Shown here in pieces: positions 39,517-51,059 of a DNA stretch of 64,000 nucleotides. Source of the stretch: Xylophilus rhododendri. GTDB lineage: Bacteria > Pseudomonadota > Gammaproteobacteria > Burkholderiales > Burkholderiaceae_C. The notes beneath the pieces are model-generated. The model made no database searches. It was not told the DNA's origin and saw only the letters and a program-made list of their open reading frames with translations. The stretch's first letter is position 1. Every line of letters begins with the position of its first letter. The DNA lies in assembly GCF_009906855.1 (NCBI RefSeq), contig NZ_CP047650.1, forward strand, positions 1,612,001-1,676,000. Reading direction: 5' to 3'. The translations under genes and the position numbers were made by a program.

Positions 39517-41742
39517 TCAGGCGGCTTCGGCGAACTCTTCGGCGGCGCTGTGCACCAGGGCCACGCCGGCTTCGCATTCGAAGGCTTCCAGGCCGGCGCC
39601 GATCAGGCGCGGGTGCACGCCCAGCGCCCAGCCGGCGGCGACGGCGGCCAGCATGGCCTCGTCGGGCAGCTCGCCGTGGCGCTTGCGCCAGCCGTCGAGC
39701 GCGCCCAGGCCGGACAGCGGCACGTCCTGGCTGTTGACCACCATGGCCACACGGCCGTTGCGCATGGTCACGCCCCGGCCGCCGGCGGCGCAGTGCGCCA
39801 CCAGGGCGGGCGTGGCCGGGTCGGCGGCATAGAAGATCACTTCGCCGTCGCACAGCGGCGCCAGTTCGGCCACATGCGCATCGGCGGCATTGAGCACCGC
39901 GCAGCCGCCGGGCAGCACCACGTCGACCTGGGTGCGCAGCGCCTTGCGCATGTGCTCGGGCGTGTGCACGTCGAATTCGGCCAGGGCCTCGATGCCGTCG
40001 AAGTCGGTGACGATGCCGATCTGGCAGCGGTCGTAGGCCAGGCCGTCGCGCAGGATGGTGGCGGCCGGGTTCTCGATCACCGCCACTTCCACGTTGCGGT
40101 TGATCAGCAGGCGTTCGCCGGCCTGCCAGTGGGTGCTGTCGGCGGCGTCGTGGCAGCGGCGGTCCAGGAACAGGCCGTCGCGGCAGGCCACGCCGGTGGA
40201 CTTGCCGTCCAGGTGGGCGATCCAGGCGACCAGGCGTGAGATGGCCGCGGTATGGCGGGTGCCGGCCACGCCGACCAGCGGGATGCGGCCGCCGTCGTCG
40301 GCGGCGAACAGGTGGTCGCAGATGGCGCGGCCCACCGGGCGCGGCTTGCCGTGGATGGGTTTCAGGTGCATCAGCAGGCCGGGGCCGGCGTTGACTTCCA
40401 CGATGGCGCCGCGGGTGGCGGACAGCGGGCGCGACACGTCGCGTGTCACCATGTCGATGCCGGCGATGTCCAGGCCGACGGCACGCGCGGCCAGGGCGGC
40501 GGCATGGGCCACGTCGGGATGGACTTCGTCGGTGCAGTCGATGGCCATGTTGCCGGTGCGCTGGATCAGCACCCGCTCGCCCGCCGCCGGCACGCTGGCG
40601 GCCGTCAGCTGCTGGCGGCGCAGTTCGAGCTGCACGCCGCCGTCCTTGTGCACGTCGATGGTGGTCAGCGGGAACTGGTGCTCCACGCCACGGCGCGGGT
40701 CGCTGTTCATCTGCAGCGCGATCAGCTGCTCGACATTGGCGGCGCCGTCGCCAGTCACCCACACCGGCTCGCCGCGGGTGGCGGCGAAGACCTTGCCGCC
40801 CACCACCAGCAGGCGGTGTTCGGTGCCTTCGATGAAACGCTCGACGATCACGCCGCTGCCCTCGGCCTCGGCCAGGTGGAAAGCGGCCTCGATGTCGGCC
40901 TGGGCGCGCAGGTCCAGCGTGACGCCGCGGGCATGGTTGCCGTCGGAGGGCTTGACGACGACCGGCAGGCCGATGTCCTGCGCGATGTCCCAGGCCTCGG
41001 CGGCGCTGGTCACGACCTGGCCTTCGGGCACCGGCACGCCGCAGGCGGTCAGCAGCATCTTGGTCAGGTCTTTATCTTGCGCGATGCCTTCGGCGATGGC
41101 GCTGGTGCGGTCGGTCTCCGCCGTCCAGATCCGGCGCTGGCGCTTGCCGTAGCCCAGCTGCACCAGGTTGCCGGCGTTCAGGCGGATGTGGGGGATCTTG
41201 CGGTCGGCGGCGGCGGTGACGATGCAGTCGGTGCTCGGGCCGAGGAAGGAACGGTCGATCTGGGTGCGCACCGCCGCCACGGCGGCGGGCACGTCGAAGG
41301 GCTTGTCGTTGATCGCGGCCATCAGCAGGGCGTGGCCTTGCGCCAGCGCCACGCGGGCGACGGCCTCATCGGGCGCGCGGAACACCATCTTGTAGATGCC
41401 GCTGACGGTGGTTTCGCGGGTCTGGCCGAAGGTGGTCGGCATGCCGGAGAGGTTGAGCAGCTCGATGATCACATGCTCCAGCACATGGCCCATCCAGGTG
41501 CCGCCCTCCAGGCGCTGCAGGAAACCGCCGCGCTCGCCGGGGCTGCAGGTGTGCTCGATCAGCGCGGGCAGCCAGGTCGCCAGGCGCTGGTTCAGGCCCG
41601 GCAGGGTGTTGGACGGGAACTGCTCCAGCTCGCCCAGGTCCAGGCGGACTTCCAGCACCTCGCGGTAGGTCCAGATGTTCGAGCCGTGCAGGTAACGCAC
41701 GTCGAGGATGCGGATGTCGTTCTTGGTTGCCATGGAAGTCAT
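39517..41742 (-). CDS. Second, degenerate cyanophycin synthetase (CphA')
   Basis: 741-residue CphA paralogue. The N-terminal and ATP-grasp parts are intact ([65 protein letters not shown]). In the Mur-like domain, beginning near 491, the P-loop is replaced by GVAGTRHTAAISR, which lacks the GKT/S lysine. The protein ends after VAAGWALGVHPRLIGAGLEAF, lacking the roughly 140-residue C-terminal lobe with GRFNL and GHNPDA that CphA has. It likely keeps one ligase activity at most, comparable in principle to cyanobacterial CphA2. Starts at ATG 41742 (AAGG upstream) or 41733. It heads the cphA transcript. Confidence 0.9.
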   Translation of the reverse strand: MTSMATKNDIRILDVRYLHGSNIWTYREVLEVRLDLGELEQFPSNTLPGLNQRLATWLPALIEHTCSPGERGGFLQRLEGGTWMGHVLEHVIIELLNLSGMPTTFGQTRETTVSGIYKMVFRAPDEAVARVALAQGHALLMAAINDKPFDVPAAVAAVRTQIDRSFLGPSTDCIVTAAADRKIPHIRLNAGNLVQLGYGKRQRRIWTAETDRTSAIAEGIAQDKDLTKMLLTACGVPVPEGQVVTSAAEAWDIAQDIGLPVVVKPSDGNHARGVTLDLRAQADIEAAFHLAEAEGSGVIVERFIEGTEHRLLVVGGKVFAATRGEPVWVTGDGAANVEQLIALQMNSDPRRGVEHQFPLTTIDVHKDGGVQLELRRQQLTAASVPAAGERVLIQRTGNMAIDCTDEVHPDVAHAAALAARAVGLDIAGIDMVTRDVSRPLSATRGAIVEVNAGPGLLMHLKPIHGKPRPVGRAICDHLFAADDGGRIPLVGVAGTRHTAAISRLVAWIAHLDGKSTGVACRDGLFLDRRCHDAADSTHWQAGERLLINRNVEVAVIENPAATILRDGLAYDRCQIGIVTDFDGIEALAEFDVHTPEHMRKALRTQVDVVLPGGCAVLNAADAHVAELAPLCDGEVIFYAADPATPALVAHCAAGGRGVTMRNGRVAMVVNSQDVPLSGLGALDGWRKRHGELPDEAMLAAVAAGWALGVHPRLIGAGLEAFECEAGVALVHSAAEEFAEAA

Positions 41743-41840
41743 GTTTGGCCGCCTTGGAAAAGCGCTGTCGCTGGGCGGGAGGAAAAAACCCGCGTCGGTT
41801 CGGTGCATACGGAAACAGGCACTTGTAACGGCGTGATGCA

Positions 41841-41857
41841 CGATTGCTTCACAATCG
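41841..41857. promoter_or_regulatory. Inverted repeat in the cyanophycin divergent intergenic region
   Basis: CGATTG (41841-41846) and CAATCG (41852-41857) form a perfect 6-bp inverted repeat with a 5-bp spacer. It lies in the 162 bp between the divergent cphA' and ABC-transporter starts, so one regulator bound here could act on both transcripts. No regulator gene is adjacent. Confidence 0.4.
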
Positions 41858-41904
41858 CCCGCTTCGTCGAGTGCCGCCCGGTGGTCGAACGCCATCTCTC
41901 GAAA

Positions 41905-44172
41905 ATGCAACATCCTGTTCCCGTAATCGCCACTGTCGGATGGTCGGAGCGCCTCGCACAGGCCGAGGCTCCTCCGCTCACTGCCAGTGAGAACGTGTTA
42001 ACCGTGTTATCGGTTGACCTCGATGTAACACTACGTTTCTCGGACGGTCTGGTGGTGTTGACCGACCGACGCCTGATGGCTTCCGGCGACGCCGGTCAAC
42101 CGTGGAGCGAGTGGCCGCTTCAACCCGGTTTGCGACTTTCGATGAGCGACCACGGCGGCGTCGGTACGCTGGATCTGTGCGATGCCAGCACCCGGCTTGC
42201 CGTCTGGAGATACACGCTGTCGGTCCAGCCCCAGGTGCTGGAACTGCAAAGCCGTTTCGAGGAAGTGCAGGCCGGCGCCCACCAGGCGGAGCCAGCGCTC
42301 GCCGACATCGAGGACAAGATCGCCCCCTCCGAAGCAGCTCCCTCCACCTGGGTGCTGCTGCGCCTGTGGCGCTTCGCCCATCCCTACCGCTGGCAGCTGC
42401 TGGCCGGCCTGCTGCTGACGCTGGGTTCGACCGCCGCCACGCTGGTGCCGCCCTATCTCACCATCCCGCTGATGGACGAGATCCTGATCCCCTTCCAGAA
42501 CGGCCAGGCGATCGACACCTCCCACGTGGCCCTCTACCTGGGCGGCCTGTTCGCCTCGGCCCTGGTCGCCTGGGCGCTGGGCTGGGCGCGCACCTACCTG
42601 CTGGCGCTGGTGTCCGAGCGCATCGGCGCCGACCTGCGCACCGCCACCTTCAACCACCTGCTGCAGCTCTCGCTCGAATACTTCGGCAGCAAGCGCACCG
42701 GTGATCTGATGGCGCGCCTGGGTGCGGAGACCGACCGCATCAACGTCTTCCTCTCCCTGCACGCGCTGGATTTCGCCACCGACGTGCTGATGATGCTGAT
42801 GACCGCCGGCATCCTGTTCTCGATCAACCCCTGGCTGGCCCTGGCCACCCTGGTGCCGCTGCCGCTGATCGCCTGGATGATCCATGTGGTGCGCGACCGC
42901 CTGCGCACCGGCTTCGAGAAGGTGGACCGCGCCTTCTCCGAGGTCACCAACGTGCTGGCCGACACCATTCCCGGCATCCGGGTGGTCAAGGCCTTCGCCC
43001 AGGAAAAGCGCGAGGGCGAGCGTTTCCGCGCCGCCAACACCCGCAACCTGCAGGTCAACGACCGCATCAACCGCACCTGGTCGCTGTTCACCCCCACCGT
43101 GTCGCTGCTGACCGAGATCGGCCTGCTGATCGTCTGGGGTTTCGGCATCTGGCTGGTGGCGCACCAGAGCATCACCGTGGGTGTGCTGACCGCCTTCCTG
43201 GCGTACATCGGCCGCTTCTACACCCGGCTCGACTCGATGAGCCGCATCGTCTCGATCACCCAGAAGGCAGCCGCCGGCGCCAAGCGCATCTTCGACATCC
43301 TGGACCATGTCTCCAACGTGCCGGAGCCGGCCAATCCGGTGCCCTACCCCACGCCGCGCGGCGCGATCACCCTGCGCGGGGTGAACTTCCGCTACGGCAG
43401 CCGCTCGGTGGTGCGCGACCTGGACCTGGACATCAAGCCCGGCGAGATGATCGGCCTGGTCGGCCACAGCGGCTCGGGCAAGAGCACCCTGGTCAACCTG
43501 ATCAGCCGCTTCTACGACGTGACCGAGGGCTCGATCTCGGTGGACGGCCACGATATCCGCCGCTACCGCGTGGCCGACTACCGCCAGCACATCGGCCTGG
43601 TGCTGCAGGAGCCTTTTCTCTTCTTCGGCACCATCGCCGAGAACATCGCCTACGGCCGGCCGGACGCGAGCCGCCAGGAGATCGTCGCCGCCGCCCGCGC
43701 CGCCCATGCGCACGACTTCATCCTGCGCCTGGCGCACGGCTACGACTCGCTGGTGGGCGAGCGCGGACAGGGCCTGTCGGGCGGCGAACGCCAGCGCATC
43801 TCGATCGCCCGGGCGCTGCTGATCGACCCGCGCATCCTGATCCTGGACGAGGCCACCTCCGCGGTGGACACCGAGACCGAGAAGGAGATCCAGCGCGCCC
43901 TCGACAACCTGGTGCAGGGCCGCACCACGCTGGCCATCGCCCACCGCCTGTCCACCCTGCGCAAGGCCGACCGCCTGGTGGTGATGGACCGCGGCCAGGT
44001 GGTCGAGGTGGGACCGCACGACGAGCTGATCGCCCGCGGCGGCCACTATTTCCGGCTCTACCAGGCGCAGCTGCGGCAGGTGGACCAGGAGAACATCGAG
44101 GAACTCAAGATGGCGCCCTCGATCGCCTCGGCCGTCGGCACCCATTCGGCCCACCCCTCGGGAGAGTCCTGA
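41905..44172 (+). CDS. Cyanophycin-associated ABC transporter (TMD-NBD half transporter)
   Basis: 755-residue exporter-type ABC protein expected to dimerise. Residues 1-140 are soluble and resemble a bacterial PH-like beta domain (VVLTDRRLMASG, GVGTLDLCDASTRLAVWRYTL). A six-helix transmembrane region spans about 150-450. The nucleotide domain has Walker A GHSGSGKST (about 522-530), Q-loop VLQEPF, signature LSGGERQR (about 624), Walker B ILILDEATS (about 646) and H-loop IAHRLS. The start is ATG 41905. It is divergent from cphA' and its stop overlaps the DUF1854 start. I recall this gene type being named after its constant link with cyanophycin genes; the substrate is unknown. Confidence 0.88.
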   Translation: MQHPVPVIATVGWSERLAQAEAPPLTASENVLTVLSVDLDVTLRFSDGLVVLTDRRLMASGDAGQPWSEWPLQPGLRLSMSDHGGVGTLDLCDASTRLAVWRYTLSVQPQVLELQSRFEEVQAGAHQAEPALADIEDKIAPSEAAPSTWVLLRLWRFAHPYRWQLLAGLLLTLGSTAATLVPPYLTIPLMDEILIPFQNGQAIDTSHVALYLGGLFASALVAWALGWARTYLLALVSERIGADLRTATFNHLLQLSLEYFGSKRTGDLMARLGAETDRINVFLSLHALDFATDVLMMLMTAGILFSINPWLALATLVPLPLIAWMIHVVRDRLRTGFEKVDRAFSEVTNVLADTIPGIRVVKAFAQEKREGERFRAANTRNLQVNDRINRTWSLFTPTVSLLTEIGLLIVWGFGIWLVAHQSITVGVLTAFLAYIGRFYTRLDSMSRIVSITQKAAAGAKRIFDILDHVSNVPEPANPVPYPTPRGAITLRGVNFRYGSRSVVRDLDLDIKPGEMIGLVGHSGSGKSTLVNLISRFYDVTEGSISVDGHDIRRYRVADYRQHIGLVLQEPFLFFGTIAENIAYGRPDASRQEIVAAARAAHAHDFILRLAHGYDSLVGERGQGLSGGERQRISIARALLIDPRILILDEATSAVDTETEKEIQRALDNLVQGRTTLAIAHRLSTLRKADRLVVMDRGQVVEVGPHDELIARGGHYFRLYQAQLRQVDQENIEELKMAPSIASAVGTHSAHPSGES

Positions 44173-44639
44173 TGCCCACCACCCATCTCAAGCTTTCGCG
44201 CGACAGCTTCGGCCGTTTGCTGATGACCGACCTGCGCGCCGTCGAGGAAGTCGTCACGCCCGTGCGCGCCTTCCCGCTGGCCGCGCCCTCGGAAGGCATT
44301 TCGCTGGTCGGCAGCGACGGCCACGAGCGGCGCTGGATTCCGCATCTGGACGAGCTGGACGAGGCCTCGCGCGAGCTGATCCGCACCGAGCTCGACAGCC
44401 GCGACATGATCCCGGAGATCCGCCGCATCGTCGCCGTCTCCACCTTCTCCACCCCCAGCCACTGGACGGTGGAGACCGACCGCGGCCCCACCAACCTGCT
44501 GCTGCGCAGCGAGGATGACCTGCGCCGCCTGCCCGACAACGGCCTGCTGGTGGCCAGCGGGCAAGGGCCGCATTTCCTGATCAAGGACCGCAACGCGCTG
44601 GACAAGCCTTCGCGCAAAATCCTCGACCGTTTCCTCTGA
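44172..44639 (+). CDS. DUF1854 protein linked to the cyanophycin transporter
   Basis: 155-residue soluble protein of DUF1854. Visible features are [64 protein letters not shown] and [13 protein letters not shown]. It has no signal peptide, membrane segment or catalytic motif that I recognise. The ATG overlaps the transporter TGA region by one base (TGATG), so the two are made together and probably interact. The conserved partnership suggests an adaptor or regulator of the transporter. Confidence 0.85.
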   Translation: MPTTHLKLSRDSFGRLLMTDLRAVEEVVTPVRAFPLAAPSEGISLVGSDGHERRWIPHLDELDEASRELIRTELDSRDMIPEIRRIVAVSTFSTPSHWTVETDRGPTNLLLRSEDDLRRLPDNGLLVASGQGPHFLIKDRNALDKPSRKILDRFL

Positions 44640-44646
44640 TTTTTTC

Positions 44647-45405
44647 ATGCACAAGACCGCCCTCGTCCTGTTTTCCGGCGGCCAGGACTCCACCACCTGC
44701 CTGGCATCCGCCCTCTCGCGCTTCGAGCGGGTGGAAACCGTCGGCTTCGATTACGGCCAGCGCCACCATGTGGAGCTGGTCGCCCGCATCGAGGTGCTGG
44801 CGCAGATCCGCGCCCTTTTCCCGCAATGGGCGCACAAGCTGGGCGAAGACCATCTGCTGGACCTGGCGGTGCTCGGCCAGGTGAGCGATACCTCGCTCAC
44901 CCGCGACACCGCCTTCGCCATGGAAAAGAGCGGCCTGCCCAACACCTTCGTGCCCGGCCGCAACCTGCTGTTCATGACACTGGCGGCTGCACTGGCCTAC
45001 CGGCGCGGGCTGGAGGTGCTGGTCACCGGCGTCTGCGAGACCGACTTCTCCGGCTACCCGGATTGCCGCGACGACACCATGAAGGCCATGCAGCTGGCGC
45101 TCTCGCTGGGCATGGACCGGCGCTTCCTGGTCGACACGCCCCTGATGTGGATCGACAAGGCCGACACCTGGGCGCTGGCCGAACAGCTGGGCGCGGCCAG
45201 CGGACAGGAAAACGGCGCAAGCGCGCTGATCGACCTGATCGTCGAATACACCCACACCTGCTACCTCGGCGACCGCGAGCACCGCCATGCCTGGGGCTAT
45301 GGCTGCGGCAGCTGCCCGGCCTGCGAGCTGCGCATGCGCGGCTTCGAGAAGTGGTCGGCCCGGCGTGACAAAGCGGTGAATTTGCCGGACAACGTGTCGC
45401 TTTAA
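44647..45405 (+). CDS. queC: 7-cyano-7-deazaguanine synthase
   Basis: 252-residue enzyme converting 7-carboxy-7-deazaguanine to preQ0 with ammonia and ATP, for queuosine in tRNA. The PP-loop is [10 protein letters not shown] (residues 9-17), [12 protein letters not shown] follows, and a four-Cys zinc site sits in [26 protein letters not shown] (about 203-228). It begins 7 nt after DUF1854 and may be read from the transporter transcript as well as its own promoter. queE and queD lie 9 kb downstream on the other strand. Confidence 0.96.
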   Translation: MHKTALVLFSGGQDSTTCLASALSRFERVETVGFDYGQRHHVELVARIEVLAQIRALFPQWAHKLGEDHLLDLAVLGQVSDTSLTRDTAFAMEKSGLPNTFVPGRNLLFMTLAAALAYRRGLEVLVTGVCETDFSGYPDCRDDTMKAMQLALSLGMDRRFLVDTPLMWIDKADTWALAEQLGAASGQENGASALIDLIVEYTHTCYLGDREHRHAWGYGCGSCPACELRMRGFEKWSARRDKAVNLPDNVSL

Positions 45406-45532
45406 GCGCACAAACGCGCGGATTTCTGCTCGGCTTCCAGGGGATTACCTGGGAGACACATCCGGTTTTTGGCATGCTGCGTATCCTTCTGCAACAGCGG
45501 GAGGGTGGCTTTCCCGTGCCTGCCCTCACCCC

Positions 45533-48912
<3,380 letters not shown>

Positions 48913-48916
<4 letters not shown>

Positions 48917-49950
48917 GCCCCAATACCCGCTCCGGCGGCCAAGCCACCCTGCTGCTGGTCGACGACGAACCGGTCAACCTGCAGGTGCTGCGCCACACCC
49001 TGCAGGACCAATATCGCCTGCTCTTCGCCCGCGACGGCGTGCGTGCGCTCGAACTCGCCGCCAGCGAACAGCCCGACATGGTGCTGCTCGACGTGATGAT
49101 GCCGGGCATGACCGGCCACGAGGTCTGCCGCGCCATGCGCGCCACGCCGGGCATCGCCCACATCCCGGTGATCTTCGTCACCGCGCTGGCCGACAACCGC
49201 TCCGAGGCCGCCGGCTTCGAGGCCGGCGGCGTGGACTACATCACCAAGCCGATCAGCCCGCCCATCGTGCGGGCGCGGGTACGCACCCACCTCTCGCTGG
49301 TGCGGGTGGAAGAGCTGCTGCACACCCGCCTGCAGATCGTGCAGCGCCTGGGCCTGGCCGCCGAATACAAGGACAACGAGACCGGCATGCATGTGCTGCG
49401 CATGAGCCACTACTCGCAGATCCTGGCCCTGGCCGCCGGTTATTCCGAGCGCGAGGCCGAGGACCTGCTGCATGCCGCGCCGATGCACGACATCGGCAAG
49501 ATCGGCATTCCGGACGCCATCCTGCGCAAGAACGGCAAGCTCGATCCCCACGAATGGGATGTGATGCGCAGCCATGTGGAGATCGGCGCACGCATCATCG
49601 GCGAGCACCAGCACGGCGTGCTGCACACCGCCCAGCAGGTCACGCTGACCCACCACGAGAAATGGGACGGCAGCGGCTACCCCAATGGCTTGAAGGGCGA
49701 GGAAATCCCGCTGGCCGGCCGCATCGTGGCGATCGCCGACGTGTTCGATGCCCTCACCAGCGAACGCCCTTACAAGAATGCCTGGCCGGTGGAAAAGGCC
49801 CTCGACCTGTTGCGCGAGCAGGCGGGCCAGCATTTCGACCCGACGCTGGTGGAACTCTTCCTAGCGAATCTGCCGGCCATCCTGGCAGTGCGTGAACGCT
49901 TCCCGGAAGAAAAGGCCGCGCCGCTGCCCGCCGAAGCCATGGCGGGTTGA
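48913..49950 (+). CDS. HD-GYP response regulator (c-di-GMP phosphodiesterase)
   Basis: 345-residue two-domain regulator. The receiver (1-125) has VDDEPVNLQVLR and the phosphoacceptor Asp in MVLLDVMMPGMTG (near 60), with ITKPI later. The HD-GYP domain (about 140-335) has MHDIGKIGIPD (HD near 194), HHEKWDGSGYPNGLKGEEIP and ADVFDALTSERPYK, with all metal and GYP residues present. It should hydrolyse cyclic di-GMP when phosphorylated, linking MHYT sensing to motility or biofilm behaviour. It is translationally coupled to the kinase. Confidence 0.94.
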
Positions 49951-50004
49951 GGCCGGGCGATGACGGTTTCTGCATAAAGCTCGAAAAGACAGGTAAAAAA
50001 GGCC

Positions 50005-50031
50005 TAAATTTCCGCGTTGAAGTGCCGTTAA
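50005..50031 (+). promoter_or_regulatory. Near-consensus sigma-28 (FliA) promoter
   Basis: TAAA at 50005-50008, a 15-bp spacer, then GCCGTTAA at 50024-50031 match TAAA-N15-GCCGATAA with one mismatch. Transcription would start near 50040, about 70 nt before the ATG at 50111. It implies flagellar-class control of the small downstream gene. Confidence 0.7.
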
Positions 50032-50062
50032 TGGGTTGAGGCCGCCCCTTTTTCCAGATTCC

Positions 50063-50088
50063 CCGGGGCGCTGCGAGCCGCGCCCCGG
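50063..50088 (+). other. GC-rich hairpin in leader of small gene
   Basis: A perfect 9-bp inverted repeat (50063-50071 with 50080-50088) has an 8-nt loop and ends 12 nt before the GGAG ribosome site. The following CTTTATC is too short a T-tract for a confident terminator. It could be a leader structure of the sigma-28 transcript or a weak terminator for the HD-GYP gene. Confidence 0.5.
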
Positions 50089-50110
50089 CTTTATCGAGCG
50101 GAGAAACGCC

Positions 50111-50596
50111 ATGCAAATTTCACCTGTGGACAGAAGCATTGCCGTCGTGGTCAAGGCCGATGGCGCGGGTGCGACCGCATCCGGCACCAGCTCCCAGGCC
50201 GAAACCGCCAAGGCGGCCGCCGAGCCTTTGCGCGCCGGCGTGACGCATCCGAGCAGCGAAAAAAGCGACTACCTGACGGTCAGCAACGGCGCCAAGACCG
50301 CCGACACCCCTTCGGCCGACGCCAGCAACAGCGACTGGGCCAGCACCGCCAAGGCCGCTGCCGAGAAGAAGGAAAAGGAAAAGGAAGCGATCAAGCCGCC
50401 GCTCTACCAGCTGCTGATCGATCAATTCAACAGCCTCTGGCGCGCCAGCGCCCAGGCGGTCGATGCCACCACCCAGGCGCAGGCACTGGCCCAGGCGACC
50501 AAACAGTCCCAGCAGGACGCCAACGGCAAGAGCGCGCCGCTGGTCTATACCGATCCGAGCAAGGTCCGCAAGACCGGCTCCACCGAAGGGGCCTGA
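50111..50596 (+). CDS. Small alanine-rich protein of unknown function
   Basis: 161-residue soluble protein without a signal peptide or membrane segment. The start MQISPVDRSIAVVVKADG is followed by an Ala/Ser/Thr-rich low-complexity region (20-85), a lysine/glutamate coiled stretch (EKKEKEKE), and a predicted helix YQLLIDQFNSLWRASAQAVDATTQAQALAQ. It begins after GGAG (50100-50103). The sigma-28 promoter upstream suggests a late flagellar or chemotaxis role. I recognise no family. Confidence 0.7.
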   Translation: MQISPVDRSIAVVVKADGAGATASGTSSQAETAKAAAEPLRAGVTHPSSEKSDYLTVSNGAKTADTPSADASNSDWASTAKAAAEKKEKEKEAIKPPLYQLLIDQFNSLWRASAQAVDATTQAQALAQATKQSQQDANGKSAPLVYTDPSKVRKTGSTEGA

Positions 50597-50600
50597 GGGC

Positions 50601-51020
50601 TCACCACTCCTTCATCGGCACCGGCCGGACCTTGGGTGTGGTCTGCTCGGTGTAGCGCGAGGCGTTGGCCGGCGCGGTGGCCTCGGCACGCGCCCGCTCG
50701 GCGCGCTTCTGCGCAGCCAGGCCGCGGATCTCGTCGAAACTCACCCGGTTGTCATGGTCCTGGTCGGCCTCGTCGAAGGCATCGCGCAGGCGCGGGAACA
50801 GCGCCACTTCGTCGCGGCTGAGATAGCCGTCGCGGTTGGCATCGAGCCAGCCGAACTGCTTGGCGGCCAGCTCCTCGCCCTTGCTGTGCACCGGCGTGGA
50901 GGCTGCCTCGGCGGCCGAAGGGGTGCCGGGAATGGTCTCCAGCACCGTGTTTTGGGCCAGGGCGGAAACGGCGCAGCACAGCGCCAGCGTGCCGAGCAGC
51001 GGCAGTCGAATCGATCGCAT
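50601..51020 (-). CDS. EF-hand calcium-binding secreted protein
   Basis: 139-residue periplasmic or secreted protein. The signal peptide spans 1-23 (MRSIRLPLLGTLALCCAVSALAQ). Two EF-hand loops are DANRDGYLSRDE (60-71) and DQDHDNRVSFDE (about 86-97), both with Asp or Asn at positions 1, 3 and 5 and Glu at 12, so they should bind calcium. The C-terminus is Ala/Arg-rich. It converges on the small gene with a 4-bp gap. Confidence 0.88.
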   Translation of the reverse strand: MRSIRLPLLGTLALCCAVSALAQNTVLETIPGTPSAAEAASTPVHSKGEELAAKQFGWLDANRDGYLSRDEVALFPRLRDAFDEADQDHDNRVSFDEIRGLAAQKRAERARAEATAPANASRYTEQTTPKVRPVPMKEW

Positions 51021-51059
51021 GGGAATCAGGCTCCAGGAAAAGGGAAAAAGACGTCCGGC

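Noticed and set aside
45406..45532. Possible sigma-54 site before the MHYT kinase (TTGGCATGCTGC)
   Set aside because: GG-to-GC spacing is wrong for sigma-54.
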